From Christensenellaceae bacterium (GTDB taxonomy: Bacteria > Bacillota > Clostridia > Christensenellales > CAG-138): DNA of 64,000 nucleotides. The translations under genes were made by a program, and so were the position numbers. The DNA lies in NCBI GenBank assembly GCA_031261085.1, contig JAISKB010000001.1:62001-126000 (forward strand). Direction: 5' to 3'. Below the pieces are notes generated by a model that was not told the DNA's origin, did not search any database, and saw nothing but the letters and a program-made list of their open reading frames with translations. Position 1 is the first letter of the stretch, and every line of letters starts with the position of its first letter. Below, one piece after another: positions 8,238 through 16,227 of this stretch.

Positions 8238-9358
8238 TAATTTGCGTTGACGGCCGCAAGGCCAAACATCTCTTTTACCTGCCCGTATATGGCCGTGTAC
8301 TTATCGATGGTATCGGCATAGACTATGGGGCGGTTCACCCGCGCCACAGCCGGGGTTTCCTCGCCAGAAAGCAGCTTATCCATCACCATTACGGCGCTCC
8401 CGGCCGCTTCGTAATAAGGCTCGATGCACAGGCCGTATATGTCGTTGCCCCGGAACAGCGCCAGGTTCTCATCGCTCATCCCGCAGGCGAATACCGTGAT
8501 GGAAATCTGCGTGAGCAGCGCCGGATTGGGGGTAGCCGTCGGCTCCGCCTCGATATCCTCCTTGGACGGCGTGGGGCTGGGCGTGGGCGCGCCGCCCTTA
8601 AAGCGGTTTACCGCCTGCGCGCGCGCCTGCACCACGATGGGCGCCGAGGCGGTGTCCACGGCGTATATGCCCTTGATATCCCGGTTATACAGCAAATATT
8701 CGGCCAAAACGTCTATGGCCGCCGCGCCTTCGGCCTCGCGCTCCATGCCCACAACGCCATATTGCGGATAGTACTGCGCAATGGCCGATTGTATCTTTTC
8801 GTAGCAATCCGCAATGCCCGCGCCATATACCAAAATACGCCCGGATTTAAGGCTGCGCTCGGTCATGCGCTCCGCGATGCCGCGCGAAAGCTCCTCGATA
8901 TATTCGGTATTGTCGGCCACCACGTTGCAATGCAGCCCCTCCACCGCGCTCACGTCATAGGGCACCACCGCAAACAGCCCCGCCGCAATGGCGGATTGCA
9001 CCGCCGCGTCGTTAACGCCGCCGGGGTTGTGTATGAGCAGCGCGGCACAGCCCTCCTTCGCGGCCTGCTCCACAGCCTTTTGTGCCGCCGCCCCATTGGC
9101 CGCGCGGTAAAGCTTGGCCGGATACCCCAGGTTTTCGGCCGTGCGCAAAAAGCCATACATCAGCATATAGCAAGGTATGCTGCCATCATCCTCGATGATG
9201 AAGCCCAGCAGCCCGCCAAACGCCAAGGTAGGCTCGGGGGTGGGCGCCGTCTCTTCGGCCGCCTGCGGCTCTGCGCTGCCGGGCTTCGCGCAGGCGCACA
9301 GCAATGCCGCGCAAAGCAGCAGAGGCAGTATTCGTTTTATGTTCAATACTCGATTCAT
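8237..9358 (-). CDS. Lipoprotein with periplasmic-binding-protein (type 1, sugar-binding-like) fold
   Basis: A 373-residue lipoprotein with lipobox LLCAC at about residue 22, followed by a Pro/Thr/Glu-rich tether. The body resembles Peripla_BP_4 / LacI-type binding proteins (GGLLGFIIEDDGS, repeated SAIAAGLFAVVPYD, VVADNTEYIEEL). A low-complexity Pro/Thr/Ser/Glu segment interrupts the fold near residues 257-280. No permease is adjacent. It instead heads the rodA-spoIVFA-spoIVFB operon and is coupled to rodA, so a role in sensing at the cell wall or during elongation is possible, but that is inference. Ribosome site AGGAG upstream of ATG 9358. Confidence 0.75.
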   Translation of the reverse strand: MNRVLNIKRILPLLLCAALLCACAKPGSAEPQAAEETAPTPEPTLAFGGLLGFIIEDDGSIPCYMLMYGFLRTAENLGYPAKLYRAANGAAAQKAVEQAAKEGCAALLIHNPGGVNDAAVQSAIAAGLFAVVPYDVSAVEGLHCNVVADNTEYIEELSRGIAERMTERSLKSGRILVYGAGIADCYEKIQSAIAQYYPQYGVVGMEREAEGAAAIDVLAEYLLYNRDIKGIYAVDTASAPIVVQARAQAVNRFKGGAPTPSPTPSKEDIEAEPTATPNPALLTQISITVFACGMSDENLALFRGNDIYGLCIEPYYEAAGSAVMVMDKLLSGEETPAVARVNRPIVYADTIDKYTAIYGQVKEMFGLAAVNAN

Positions 9359-9384
9359 ACGCTCCTACTCACAGCTCCATACCG

Positions 9385-9413
9385 ATCATAATGCAAAACC
9401 GGGTAAAAGTCAG
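9385..9413 (-). promoter_or_regulatory. Promoter of the lipoprotein-rodA-spoIVFA-spoIVFB operon
   Basis: Minus-strand CTGACT (9413-9408) and TATGAT (9390-9385) with 17-bp spacing, 27 bp upstream of the lipoprotein start. Confidence 0.55.
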
Positions 9414-9440
9414 CCGTTTTATATGAAATTTACAGTTTCG

Positions 9441-10865
9441 TCATATGGTGTTGGCGGCTTCTTTTGCCGGCGCGGCGCTCAGCTCCTGCCTTTTTGCGTC
9501 ATATCCTTGTTTGCCCAGCAGCGCGTAGGTCGCGTTTTTACCCTCCTCTACGCCGGGCTGGTCAAAGGCGTTGATATGCAGCAGCTCGCCCGCAAACGCC
9601 GTTTGCACTTCGAACATATACAGCAGCTCGCCTATCGTAAACGCGTTTACCTCGGGCAGCGTGATGGTTTTATTCAGGTGCCCGCTCTTGGTGACAGCAT
9701 ATTCGGTGGCGCGCTGCTCGCTTTGTATCAGCTCGTTGAAGGTGTGACCGCTCAAAAACGCCACATCCGCCAGGTGGTCATACGCATGGGGTATGGCAAG
9801 CTCCTTGCGATAACGCTCCACGCCCAAAAACGTGAGCACCTTGTCGAACGGGCCCTCGGTATACAGCTGCACCTGCGAATGCTGATCGGTCACGCCCAGC
9901 GCCTTAACCGGGGTTTGGCCCGCGTATATCAGCGCGCCCTCCTCGTTGCGGCTTTTGCCCAGCGATTCCGCCCACAGCTGCGCATACCAATCGGCCATGT
10001 ATTTGAGCGAATCGGCATAGGGCATCAGCACGCCTATGTTACAGCCCTTGCCCATGGCAATATATTCCAGCGCCGCCGCCATATATGCGGGGTTTTCCCA
10101 AATATTCGGCTCGCTTGCCAGCGCATCCATATACGCCGCGCCCCCCAGCAGCTCCTCGATATCGATGCCGCACACCGCCGCGCACAAAAGGCCCACCGGG
10201 CAAAGCTCGCTAAAGCGACCGCCCACGCCATCCGGCACAAAGAAGGTGCGAAGGCCGTTCTCCCGCGCGATGGTGATGAGGTTGCCCGCGCGATGATCGG
10301 TGGTGGCTACCACATGCTTTGTCCAATTCTCTCCCACCGCCTCCCGCAGGGCGCTGGTGAACAACAGCAGCTGCGACATGGTTTCGGAGGTGCTGCCCGA
10401 TTTGGTAATCACGTTGAACGCGGTGCGCTTTATGTCGATTACATCAAACAACGAGGCCAGGCGCTCCGGGTCGATATTATCCTCGACATATAGCTTGGGG
10501 CCGTTCCGCTTTGCGGCGGGCAGGTCGTTATGGCGCAGGTGGCTGAGCGCCTGCTGCACCGCGATAGGCCCCAAGGCGCTGCCGCCTATGCCCAGCACCA
10601 CAAAGGTGTCGAAGTTTGCGCGTATATAAGCCGCCGTTTCCTGCAGCTCTTTCACGATTTCATTTTGCGTATAGGGCAGCTCGCGCCATTTCATTTGGTC
10701 GCGCTTTGCCGCCACACCCCGCGCCGCCGCTTCCCACAGCGCGCTCTTTTCGGCGATTTCATTTGGCGCTATGCCGCGGCTGCCTACATGCGAGGTCAGC
10801 ATGTTGTTAAAATCCAGCCGTATGCGCATGGAACTCTGCCATGCCTTATCTTCCCAGCGTTTCAT
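9441..10865 (-). CDS. pgi: Glucose-6-phosphate isomerase
   Basis: A 474-residue phosphoglucose isomerase that interconverts glucose 6-phosphate and fructose 6-phosphate. Visible are the two SIS-type phosphosugar-binding signatures (FVVLGIGGSALGP near residue 80, NVITKSGSTSET near 150) and the later DQHSQVQLYTEGPFDKV segment of the Firmicutes-type enzyme. ATG 10865 is chosen; the frame is open 12 codons further but GGAGG lies 12 nt upstream of this ATG and the protein then starts in register with the family. Single gene, transcribed divergently from the gene at 10976. Confidence 0.95.
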   Translation of the reverse strand: MKRWEDKAWQSSMRIRLDFNNMLTSHVGSRGIAPNEIAEKSALWEAAARGVAAKRDQMKWRELPYTQNEIVKELQETAAYIRANFDTFVVLGIGGSALGPIAVQQALSHLRHNDLPAAKRNGPKLYVEDNIDPERLASLFDVIDIKRTAFNVITKSGSTSETMSQLLLFTSALREAVGENWTKHVVATTDHRAGNLITIARENGLRTFFVPDGVGGRFSELCPVGLLCAAVCGIDIEELLGGAAYMDALASEPNIWENPAYMAAALEYIAMGKGCNIGVLMPYADSLKYMADWYAQLWAESLGKSRNEEGALIYAGQTPVKALGVTDQHSQVQLYTEGPFDKVLTFLGVERYRKELAIPHAYDHLADVAFLSGHTFNELIQSEQRATEYAVTKSGHLNKTITLPEVNAFTIGELLYMFEVQTAFAGELLHINAFDQPGVEEGKNATYALLGKQGYDAKRQELSAAPAKEAANTI

Positions 10866-10975
10866 AATAAATGAATACCTCCAAAACCTGCGCGCGCGCA
10901 AAATTTCTTTTTATTACGGTTTAGTATATCACATATCCGCTCTTTTTTGGCATAGTTTTAGATGGGGTGATCGAT

Positions 10976-11470
10976 ATGCATATCCTGCGACCAAAAAGGC
11001 TGAATTGGTCCATATTGCTGCTGATTTTCGCGTCGCTTGCCGCCGCGCTTGTCCTTTATTTGGTGATGCGGCAGGGCCCGCGCGAATATGGGCATTTGGA
11101 TGTTTCGGTCATAGACGCTTACACGCTGCAGCCGCTTGCGGGTGCGGTGCTGGTCGTGCCGGAATCCGACCAAAGCGCGCGGACGGATTTTGACGGCCGG
11201 GCGCAGATATTTGGCGTGCCCATACTGCGCACCTTGGCGCAAAGCAAGCTCCTGCCCGAAAGCTATGGCACCTGCACGCTGCTCGTATACCACGAGGGGT
11301 ATGTGCCCTATGCGCTGATGTTTTTGCGGGTGCCCGCGGGGCAGATGCGCAACGGCCCCACCATACACATGTTCCCCGAGGGTGAAGGGGATGGCTTGCG
11401 CGCCACCACCGTGGTGGAATCACCGGATTATGATTGGGTATGCAAGCTGGTGGAAAAATATCGCCAGTGA
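10976..11470 (+). CDS. Membrane-anchored protein with carboxypeptidase-regulatory-like domain
   Basis: A 164-residue protein with one N-terminal membrane segment (residues ~12-30, WSILLLIFASLAAALVLYLV) and an extracellular domain. The segment GHLDVSVIDAYTLQPLAGAVLVVP, followed later by LVYHEGYVPYALMFLRV, is the pattern of a CarboxypepD_reg-like (transthyretin-type) beta sandwich. I do not recognise an orthologue. It lies 32 bp before the DUF3810 gene. ATG 10976 with GGGGTG 7 nt upstream is preferred over GTG 10967. Confidence 0.6.
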   Translation: MHILRPKRLNWSILLLIFASLAAALVLYLVMRQGPREYGHLDVSVIDAYTLQPLAGAVLVVPESDQSARTDFDGRAQIFGVPILRTLAQSKLLPESYGTCTLLVYHEGYVPYALMFLRVPAGQMRNGPTIHMFPEGEGDGLRATTVVESPDYDWVCKLVEKYRQ

Positions 11471-11486
11471 ATTGCGCCGCGCTTCA

Positions 11487-11495
11487 TGCTATACT
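11487..11495 (+). promoter_or_regulatory. Extended -10 immediately before the DUF3810 gene
   Basis: TGCTATACT (TGn extended -10) ends 7 nt before ATG 11503. A transcript started here would begin at or next to the start codon, that is, leaderless. No strong ribosome site is visible at this ATG. No good -35 was found. Confidence 0.4.
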
Positions 11496-11502
11496 GTTGA
11501 AC

Positions 11503-12627
11503 ATGAAACCACATGCAGCGCAACAAAATACTTGGCGCGCCCTACTGCGCCGCCTGCCCTGGCTGCTGATGCTGCCCCTGGGGCTTTACCTGCCCCGCTT
11601 GGCCGCCGCGCACCCCAGCATTGTGGAGCGGTGGTTCAGCCGGGGGCTATACCCCTATGTGAGCGCCGCGCTGGGCGGGTTGTTCAGCATACTCCCGTTT
11701 TCCTTTGCCGAAATTCTGCTCTATGCGCTGCCGCTGTGCGCGGCGGCGGCTTTGCTATGGAGCTTGGCGCTGTGGCTGCGCAGGCGCATCCCCCTCCAGC
11801 GCGTGGTGAGCGTACTGCTCACACTCTGCATCATCGGCAGCGCGATGCTGTGCGCCTTCTACCCGTTATGGGGGTTCAATTACGCGCGGCCCACGCTATA
11901 TGAACTGTTGGAATTGGAGCCGGCAGAATATTCGGCCGATCAGCTGAAAACGCTCTGCTCAAAGCTGGCCAGCCAAGCCGCCCTGCTGCGCGGGCAGGTG
12001 CCCGAGGACGCACAGGACGTTTTTACCCTGCCGCAGGGCTACCGCGCCTATTTTGCGCGCCTCCCCGCCGCCTATGCGCGCTTAGGTCAATCGGTGCCGC
12101 TGTTTGCGCGCAAAACCTACCCGGCCAAGGGCGTGCTTGCCTCGATGGGCATGAGCCGGGGCGGCATTGCGGGCATCTATATCCCCTATACGGCGGAATG
12201 CAACGTGAATGTCGACCAGCCGCCGCTGCTGCTGCTCTCCTCCGCCGCGCACGAAACCGCGCACTATTTGGGCATAGCCAAGGAGGATGAAGCCAACTTC
12301 GTAGCCTATTTGGCCTGCCTGCGCGCGGGCGACCCTGCCATAGCGTATTCCGGCGTGATGCTGGCGCTCATACATGCCACCAATCAATTATACCGCGCCG
12401 ACCCCGATGGTTTTGCCGCCGTGCGCGGCCTCTACAGCGATGGCATGGTGCGGGACCTGATGGCCTACAACGCGTATTGGGACGCCTATGAGGGCGCCGT
12501 GCAAGAAGCCGTTACCGATATGAACGACCACTACTTAAAGCACAACCAGCAGACCACCGGCGTGCAAAGCTATGGGTTGATGGTGGATTTGCTGCTTGCG
12601 TGGGAGAGTAAGGGGTTTGAGAAATAG
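11503..12627 (+). CDS. DUF3810 family membrane protein with zinc-peptidase-like HExxH motif
   Basis: A 374-residue protein with three N-terminal hydrophobic segments (about residues 15-35, 60-85 and 100-120) and a large extracytoplasmic domain. It contains HETAHYLGIAKEDEANF, a HExxH-like signature followed by a downstream Glu, as in gluzincin peptidases and in the DUF3810 family. A membrane-anchored metallopeptidase is plausible but not proven. ATG 11503 is taken as the start because upstream in-frame codons overlap the previous gene; the ribosome site is poor. A strong terminator follows. Confidence 0.75.
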   Translation: MKPHAAQQNTWRALLRRLPWLLMLPLGLYLPRLAAAHPSIVERWFSRGLYPYVSAALGGLFSILPFSFAEILLYALPLCAAAALLWSLALWLRRRIPLQRVVSVLLTLCIIGSAMLCAFYPLWGFNYARPTLYELLELEPAEYSADQLKTLCSKLASQAALLRGQVPEDAQDVFTLPQGYRAYFARLPAAYARLGQSVPLFARKTYPAKGVLASMGMSRGGIAGIYIPYTAECNVNVDQPPLLLLSSAAHETAHYLGIAKEDEANFVAYLACLRAGDPAIAYSGVMLALIHATNQLYRADPDGFAAVRGLYSDGMVRDLMAYNAYWDAYEGAVQEAVTDMNDHYLKHNQQTTGVQSYGLMVDLLLAWESKGFEK

Positions 12628-12690
12628 GCTTCGCCCCCTCCCCCAACCCTGCTTTACCGCCGGAAGGGTAAAAAATATTTAATCTTTTTT

Positions 12691-12714
12691 GGGGGCAAGC
12701 CCCCCCTTTTTTTT
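12691..12714 (+). terminator. Intrinsic terminator after the DUF3810 gene
   Basis: GGGGG, loop CAAG, CCCCC, then an uninterrupted run of eight T. Confidence 0.75.
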
Positions 12715-12784
12715 GCTTTTGAATTTGATAGTGATAATGCTTGCCCTCCCCAATTTTCGGCGCATCGTTCATAAACAAGACATA

Positions 12785-12810
12785 GTTTGCGGGCGCAAAC
12801 ATGGTATAAT
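12785..12810 (+). promoter_or_regulatory. Promoter of the FHA-ftsW-pbpA operon with an inverted repeat
   Basis: TATAAT at 12805-12810 is preceded by TGG (extended -10). A perfect inverted repeat GTTTGC-GGGC-GCAAAC (12785-12800) occupies the spacer up to the -10, a good position for a repressor operator. The -35 is not recognisable. Confidence 0.5.
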
Positions 12811-12842
12811 TCAATAAAATTAACGTAAGGGAGGGTGATAAA

Positions 12843-13316
12843 ATGCCGCAGGCCGTTTACGCGTTTGTCGTTTCGCTGATGCGGTATTTTTTCATCGCGA
12901 TCATCGTTTACATACTCGTCCGCATCGTATACCATTCCCTGCGCGAATATGGGGAGCTGCGGCGGGTGAAGCATTGGCTCAGCGATGGTTACGCCAAATA
13001 TATCGAGTTTTTGCCGCCCTATGCGGATGAGGAGGGCGGTTTTGTGCTGGTGCGCTCCAACCTGATAGGCCGCAGCCCGCGCTGCGATATATTTATAGAC
13101 GATCACTCGCTCAAGCGCCGCCACGCGCTGCTGTACGAGCGCAAGGGTGAGGAATATATCCGCCCGCGCAGGAAAGCCTCGCTGTGGATTAACGGCGAAC
13201 GCCCGCCCAAGCGCACGGCCTCCCTCACGGATGGCGATTTGGTGCGGTTGGGAAACGTCACGTTTCTATTTAAACTGCGGCGCGCGCCGCTGGAGGCATA
13301 CGATGAGCAGGGTTAG
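12843..13316 (+). CDS. Membrane-anchored FHA-domain protein
   Basis: A 157-residue protein with one N-terminal membrane helix (about residues 10-30) and a cytoplasmic FHA domain at about 65-145. The FHA signature is clear: FVLVRSNLIGRSPRCDIFI, then HSLKRRHALL and GDLVRLGNVTFLF. FHA domains bind phosphothreonine peptides, usually products of Ser/Thr kinases. It starts an operon with ftsW and a class B PBP, an order well known in Actinobacteria (FHA-rodA/ftsW-pbpA near pknB), suggesting phospho-dependent control of wall synthesis. No kinase gene lies in the window. AGGGAGG ribosome site. Confidence 0.85.
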   Translation: MPQAVYAFVVSLMRYFFIAIIVYILVRIVYHSLREYGELRRVKHWLSDGYAKYIEFLPPYADEEGGFVLVRSNLIGRSPRCDIFIDDHSLKRRHALLYERKGEEYIRPRRKASLWINGERPPKRTASLTDGDLVRLGNVTFLFKLRRAPLEAYDEQG

Positions 13317-14580
13317 GCATATGAGCGCCATGGGCCTGTTGGGCATCGTGATGCTGTTTGAGCTATCCGCCTTTGCGCTGCTCGCGTTTAGGAGCGAGGG
13401 CTTTGACCCGCTGGCATTGCTGTTTGCGCTCATACTCATTGCCGTGCTGTTTTTGCAGTATGTTTGCATGCTGTGGATATCCAAATACGCGGATAGGTTC
13501 ATATTGGTCATCGCCAACCTGCTCGCGGCGATAGGCATGATCGTACAATATCGGCTTTCGCCGGACACCGCGTTTAAGCAGCTGATTTTATATGGAGCGG
13601 GACTGCTCGCCATGTTTGTGTGCGTGGCGATTATGCATAAACCCGCGCTGTTCCAAAAGCTCAATTGGGTTATGATACTGGGGAGCCTGGGCCTGCTGTG
13701 CGTGCTGATGGCGGTGGGCAAGGAGCATGGCGGCGCAAAAAACTGGATTACCATTGCGAGGGTCAGCTTTCAGCCCTCTGAGTTTGTGAAGCTGGCGCTG
13801 GTGTTTGTTTCGGCCAACTACCTAACGACCCGGCGGAGCTGGCGGGGGTATTGGCCCTCGGCCGTGTTTGCCATAGCCTGCTGCGGCCTGTTGGTAGCCG
13901 AGCGCGATTTGGGCGCGGCGCTGCTGATTGCGCTTACATACCTGATATTGTTCTATATCGCTACGGGCAATGTGCGCACAACGCTCATCGGCATGGGCGC
14001 GGGCTGCATGGGGGCGGCGGCCAGCTATGTAACGTTTGATTATGTGCGCGCGCGCGTCGCCATTTGGAAAAACCCCTGGGCCACCTACGAAACCAGCGGT
14101 TATCAAATTGCCCAGGGGCTTATGGCCATCGCTTCGGGCGGCGCGTGGGGGCTGGGGCTCACGCTGGGCTCGCCCAAAGCCATACCGGCTTATAATACCG
14201 ATTATATATTTGCCGTCATCTGCGAAGAGTTTGGCATCATATTCGGCATAGCGGTCATCGCGCTGTATTTGGTGTTCATCATACGCGGCGCGCTGCTCGC
14301 GCTCAATGCGCGGGATCGCTACCTGATGCTCATCGCGTTTGGCTGTACCTCGCTCATTACGCTGCAGAGCTTCATCATAATTGGCGGCGTCATCAAGCTT
14401 ATACCGCTCACCGGCATCACCATGCCCTTCGTAAGCTATGGCGGCAGCTCGCTGATCGCCTCCATGATGCTGTTGGGCATACTGGAGGGCGTGGCCATGC
14501 GCAACGGCGAAATGCTGGAGGACGCCATGGACGCCGCCATGGAGGAATGCCGCAAGGAGGAGCGCGCGCATGCGGGATAA
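13303..14580 (+). CDS. ftsW: FtsW/RodA/SpoVE SEDS-family peptidoglycan polymerase
   Basis: A 425-residue polytopic protein with SEDS signatures: RVSFQPSEFVKLALV, LLVAERDLGAALLIALTYL, and the C-terminal PLTGITMPFVSYGGSSLIASM. It probably polymerises glycan strands together with the adjacent PBP. ATG 13303 has GGAGG 7 nt upstream and overlaps the end of the FHA gene by 14 nt; the longer upstream frame is the FHA gene read out of frame. FtsW, SpoVE and RodA cannot be separated with certainty; the adjacent PbpA-like PBP favours a division or sporulation pair. Confidence 0.85.
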   Translation: MSRVRHMSAMGLLGIVMLFELSAFALLAFRSEGFDPLALLFALILIAVLFLQYVCMLWISKYADRFILVIANLLAAIGMIVQYRLSPDTAFKQLILYGAGLLAMFVCVAIMHKPALFQKLNWVMILGSLGLLCVLMAVGKEHGGAKNWITIARVSFQPSEFVKLALVFVSANYLTTRRSWRGYWPSAVFAIACCGLLVAERDLGAALLIALTYLILFYIATGNVRTTLIGMGAGCMGAAASYVTFDYVRARVAIWKNPWATYETSGYQIAQGLMAIASGGAWGLGLTLGSPKAIPAYNTDYIFAVICEEFGIIFGIAVIALYLVFIIRGALLALNARDRYLMLIAFGCTSLITLQSFIIIGGVIKLIPLTGITMPFVSYGGSSLIASMMLLGILEGVAMRNGEMLEDAMDAAMEECRKEERAHAG

Positions 14581-16120
14581 CAGCAAAAAGCATATCAAAG
14601 CCATGCTGGCGCTGTTTTGCGCCATGTTCGTCATACTGTGCGTGTATTTGGTATATACGGTGCACGCCTATGGTACGCGCTGGTTTACCAGCCCCTATAA
14701 CGTGCGCGTGCAGGCGCAAAAGAGCAGCGTGCAGGCCGGCCGCATAGCCGATAGAAACGGCGCGCTGCTGGCCTACACCCGCGCGGACGGCGAACGCACC
14801 TATGCCGCCAACAAGGCTCGGCGGCGGGCGCTTTCGCATGTGGTTGGGGATAGCTATGGCCAAACCATAGGGGCGGAATCCATGTTTGCGAGGTATTTGC
14901 TGGGATTCGACCAAAGCGTGGCCGATCAATTTGTGGAGACCATCGGCGGGCAGCAGCGGGTAGGCTCGTCGGTTATGCTCACGGTGGATGCGAAGCTGTG
15001 CGATTATGCCTACGACCTGATGGACGACTATTGGGGCGCGGTGGTGCTCCTGAACTATAAAACCGGCGAGGTGTTGGCCTCGGTCAGCCAGCCCACCTTC
15101 GATCCAAACTACATGGCGGATTATATTTCGGGCAGTCGCGCGCTCGCGGCCAGCGCCATGGTAAACCGCGTGACCATGGGGAAATACGCGCCCGGCTCCA
15201 CATTTAAAACCGTGACGCTCATCGCCGCGCTGCGCTATTTGCCCGGCGTGACCGAGCGTGAATTCGACTGCGACGGCGCGCTGGTATTTGATAAGAGCAG
15301 CGGCAAATACTTGCCGGATATTTCGGTGGATGATTCCGATTTCACCTCCGAAGGGACCGCCACCGCATATGACCGCGGCCGCGAGGGCGCACAGGATGAG
15401 CCCGCACAGCCCGAAACCGCGCAGGACATCTACAGCATCGTGCGGGATTACCACAGCGAATATCACGGCGCCATCAGCCTTATGCAAGCCTACGCCAAAT
15501 CCTGCAACACGACCTTCGCCAGGCTCGCGCTCGAAATAGGGCCCAAAAGGATGCAGCAAACGGCAAAATCGCTGGGCATAGGCGATGCGTTTTTGTTCGA
15601 CGACCTGCTGCTGTATTCGAGCAGCTATATAAAGCCCGCCTCGCAGTTTGACCTGGCTTGGAGCGGCGTGGGGCAGTATAAAGACCTGATGACGCCCCTG
15701 CAGATGTGTATGCTGACCGCGGCCGTGGCCAATGACGGCGTTATGATGCAGCCGAGGATGTTGTATCAGGTGGTGACAAGGGATAACTTCGTACGCATGA
15801 AGCAGAGCGCCAAAGCCTATAAGACCATACTCTCCGCCGCCGAGGCACAGGTGCTGCAGCAGGCCATGCTGGGCGTGGTAAAGAGCGGCACCGGCACCAA
15901 GGCGCAGGTAAAAGGGTATGCGGTGGGCGGCAAAACGGGCACCGCGGAGATAAGCGCAAACAAGCAGGTAAATTCACACGCGTGGTTTACCGGCTTTGTG
16001 CAGGATGACGAGCACCCCCTGGCCATCTGCGTGATACTCGAGCAGGCGGGCAGCGGCAGCAGCAAGGCCGCGCCCCTGGCGGGCAAGCTGCTTAAGCGGG
16101 CCATTGAGTTGGGGTATTGA
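14570..16120 (+). CDS. pbpA: Class B penicillin-binding protein (PbpA-like transpeptidase)
   Basis: A 516-residue protein with an N-terminal membrane anchor (about residues 12-34), a short pedestal and a transpeptidase domain. Catalytic motifs are all present: SxxK as STFK near residue 208, SxN as SCN near 309, and KTG at about 455 (GGKTGTAEIS). A Glu/Asp-rich insertion (about residues 245-285) precedes the SxN motif. Short class B PBPs of this kind pair with the neighbouring SEDS polymerase to cross-link peptidoglycan. The start overlaps ftsW by 11 nt with GGAGG upstream, so the genes are coupled. A strong terminator ends the operon. Confidence 0.9.
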   Translation: MRDNSKKHIKAMLALFCAMFVILCVYLVYTVHAYGTRWFTSPYNVRVQAQKSSVQAGRIADRNGALLAYTRADGERTYAANKARRRALSHVVGDSYGQTIGAESMFARYLLGFDQSVADQFVETIGGQQRVGSSVMLTVDAKLCDYAYDLMDDYWGAVVLLNYKTGEVLASVSQPTFDPNYMADYISGSRALAASAMVNRVTMGKYAPGSTFKTVTLIAALRYLPGVTEREFDCDGALVFDKSSGKYLPDISVDDSDFTSEGTATAYDRGREGAQDEPAQPETAQDIYSIVRDYHSEYHGAISLMQAYAKSCNTTFARLALEIGPKRMQQTAKSLGIGDAFLFDDLLLYSSSYIKPASQFDLAWSGVGQYKDLMTPLQMCMLTAAVANDGVMMQPRMLYQVVTRDNFVRMKQSAKAYKTILSAAEAQVLQQAMLGVVKSGTGTKAQVKGYAVGGKTGTAEISANKQVNSHAWFTGFVQDDEHPLAICVILEQAGSGSSKAAPLAGKLLKRAIELGY

Positions 16121-16146
16121 GGGATATTTCTGAGAGGTATTAATGA

Positions 16147-16189
16147 AGCGAGGATACGGCGGTCGCTCCCCCGTATCCTCGCTTTTTTT
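16147..16189 (+). terminator. Intrinsic terminator of the FHA-ftsW-pbpA operon
   Basis: Twelve-bp stem GCGAGGATACGG/CCGTATCCTCGC, 11-nt loop, then seven T. Confidence 0.9.
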
Positions 16190-16227
16190 CTTTCAAAATA
16201 TAGTAAAAAAGTTTTGCTCCCCCCGTC

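Noticed and set aside
14417..15559. 380-codon minus-strand open frame
   Set aside because: Shadow of the pbpA and ftsW reading frames, produced by high G+C codon bias.
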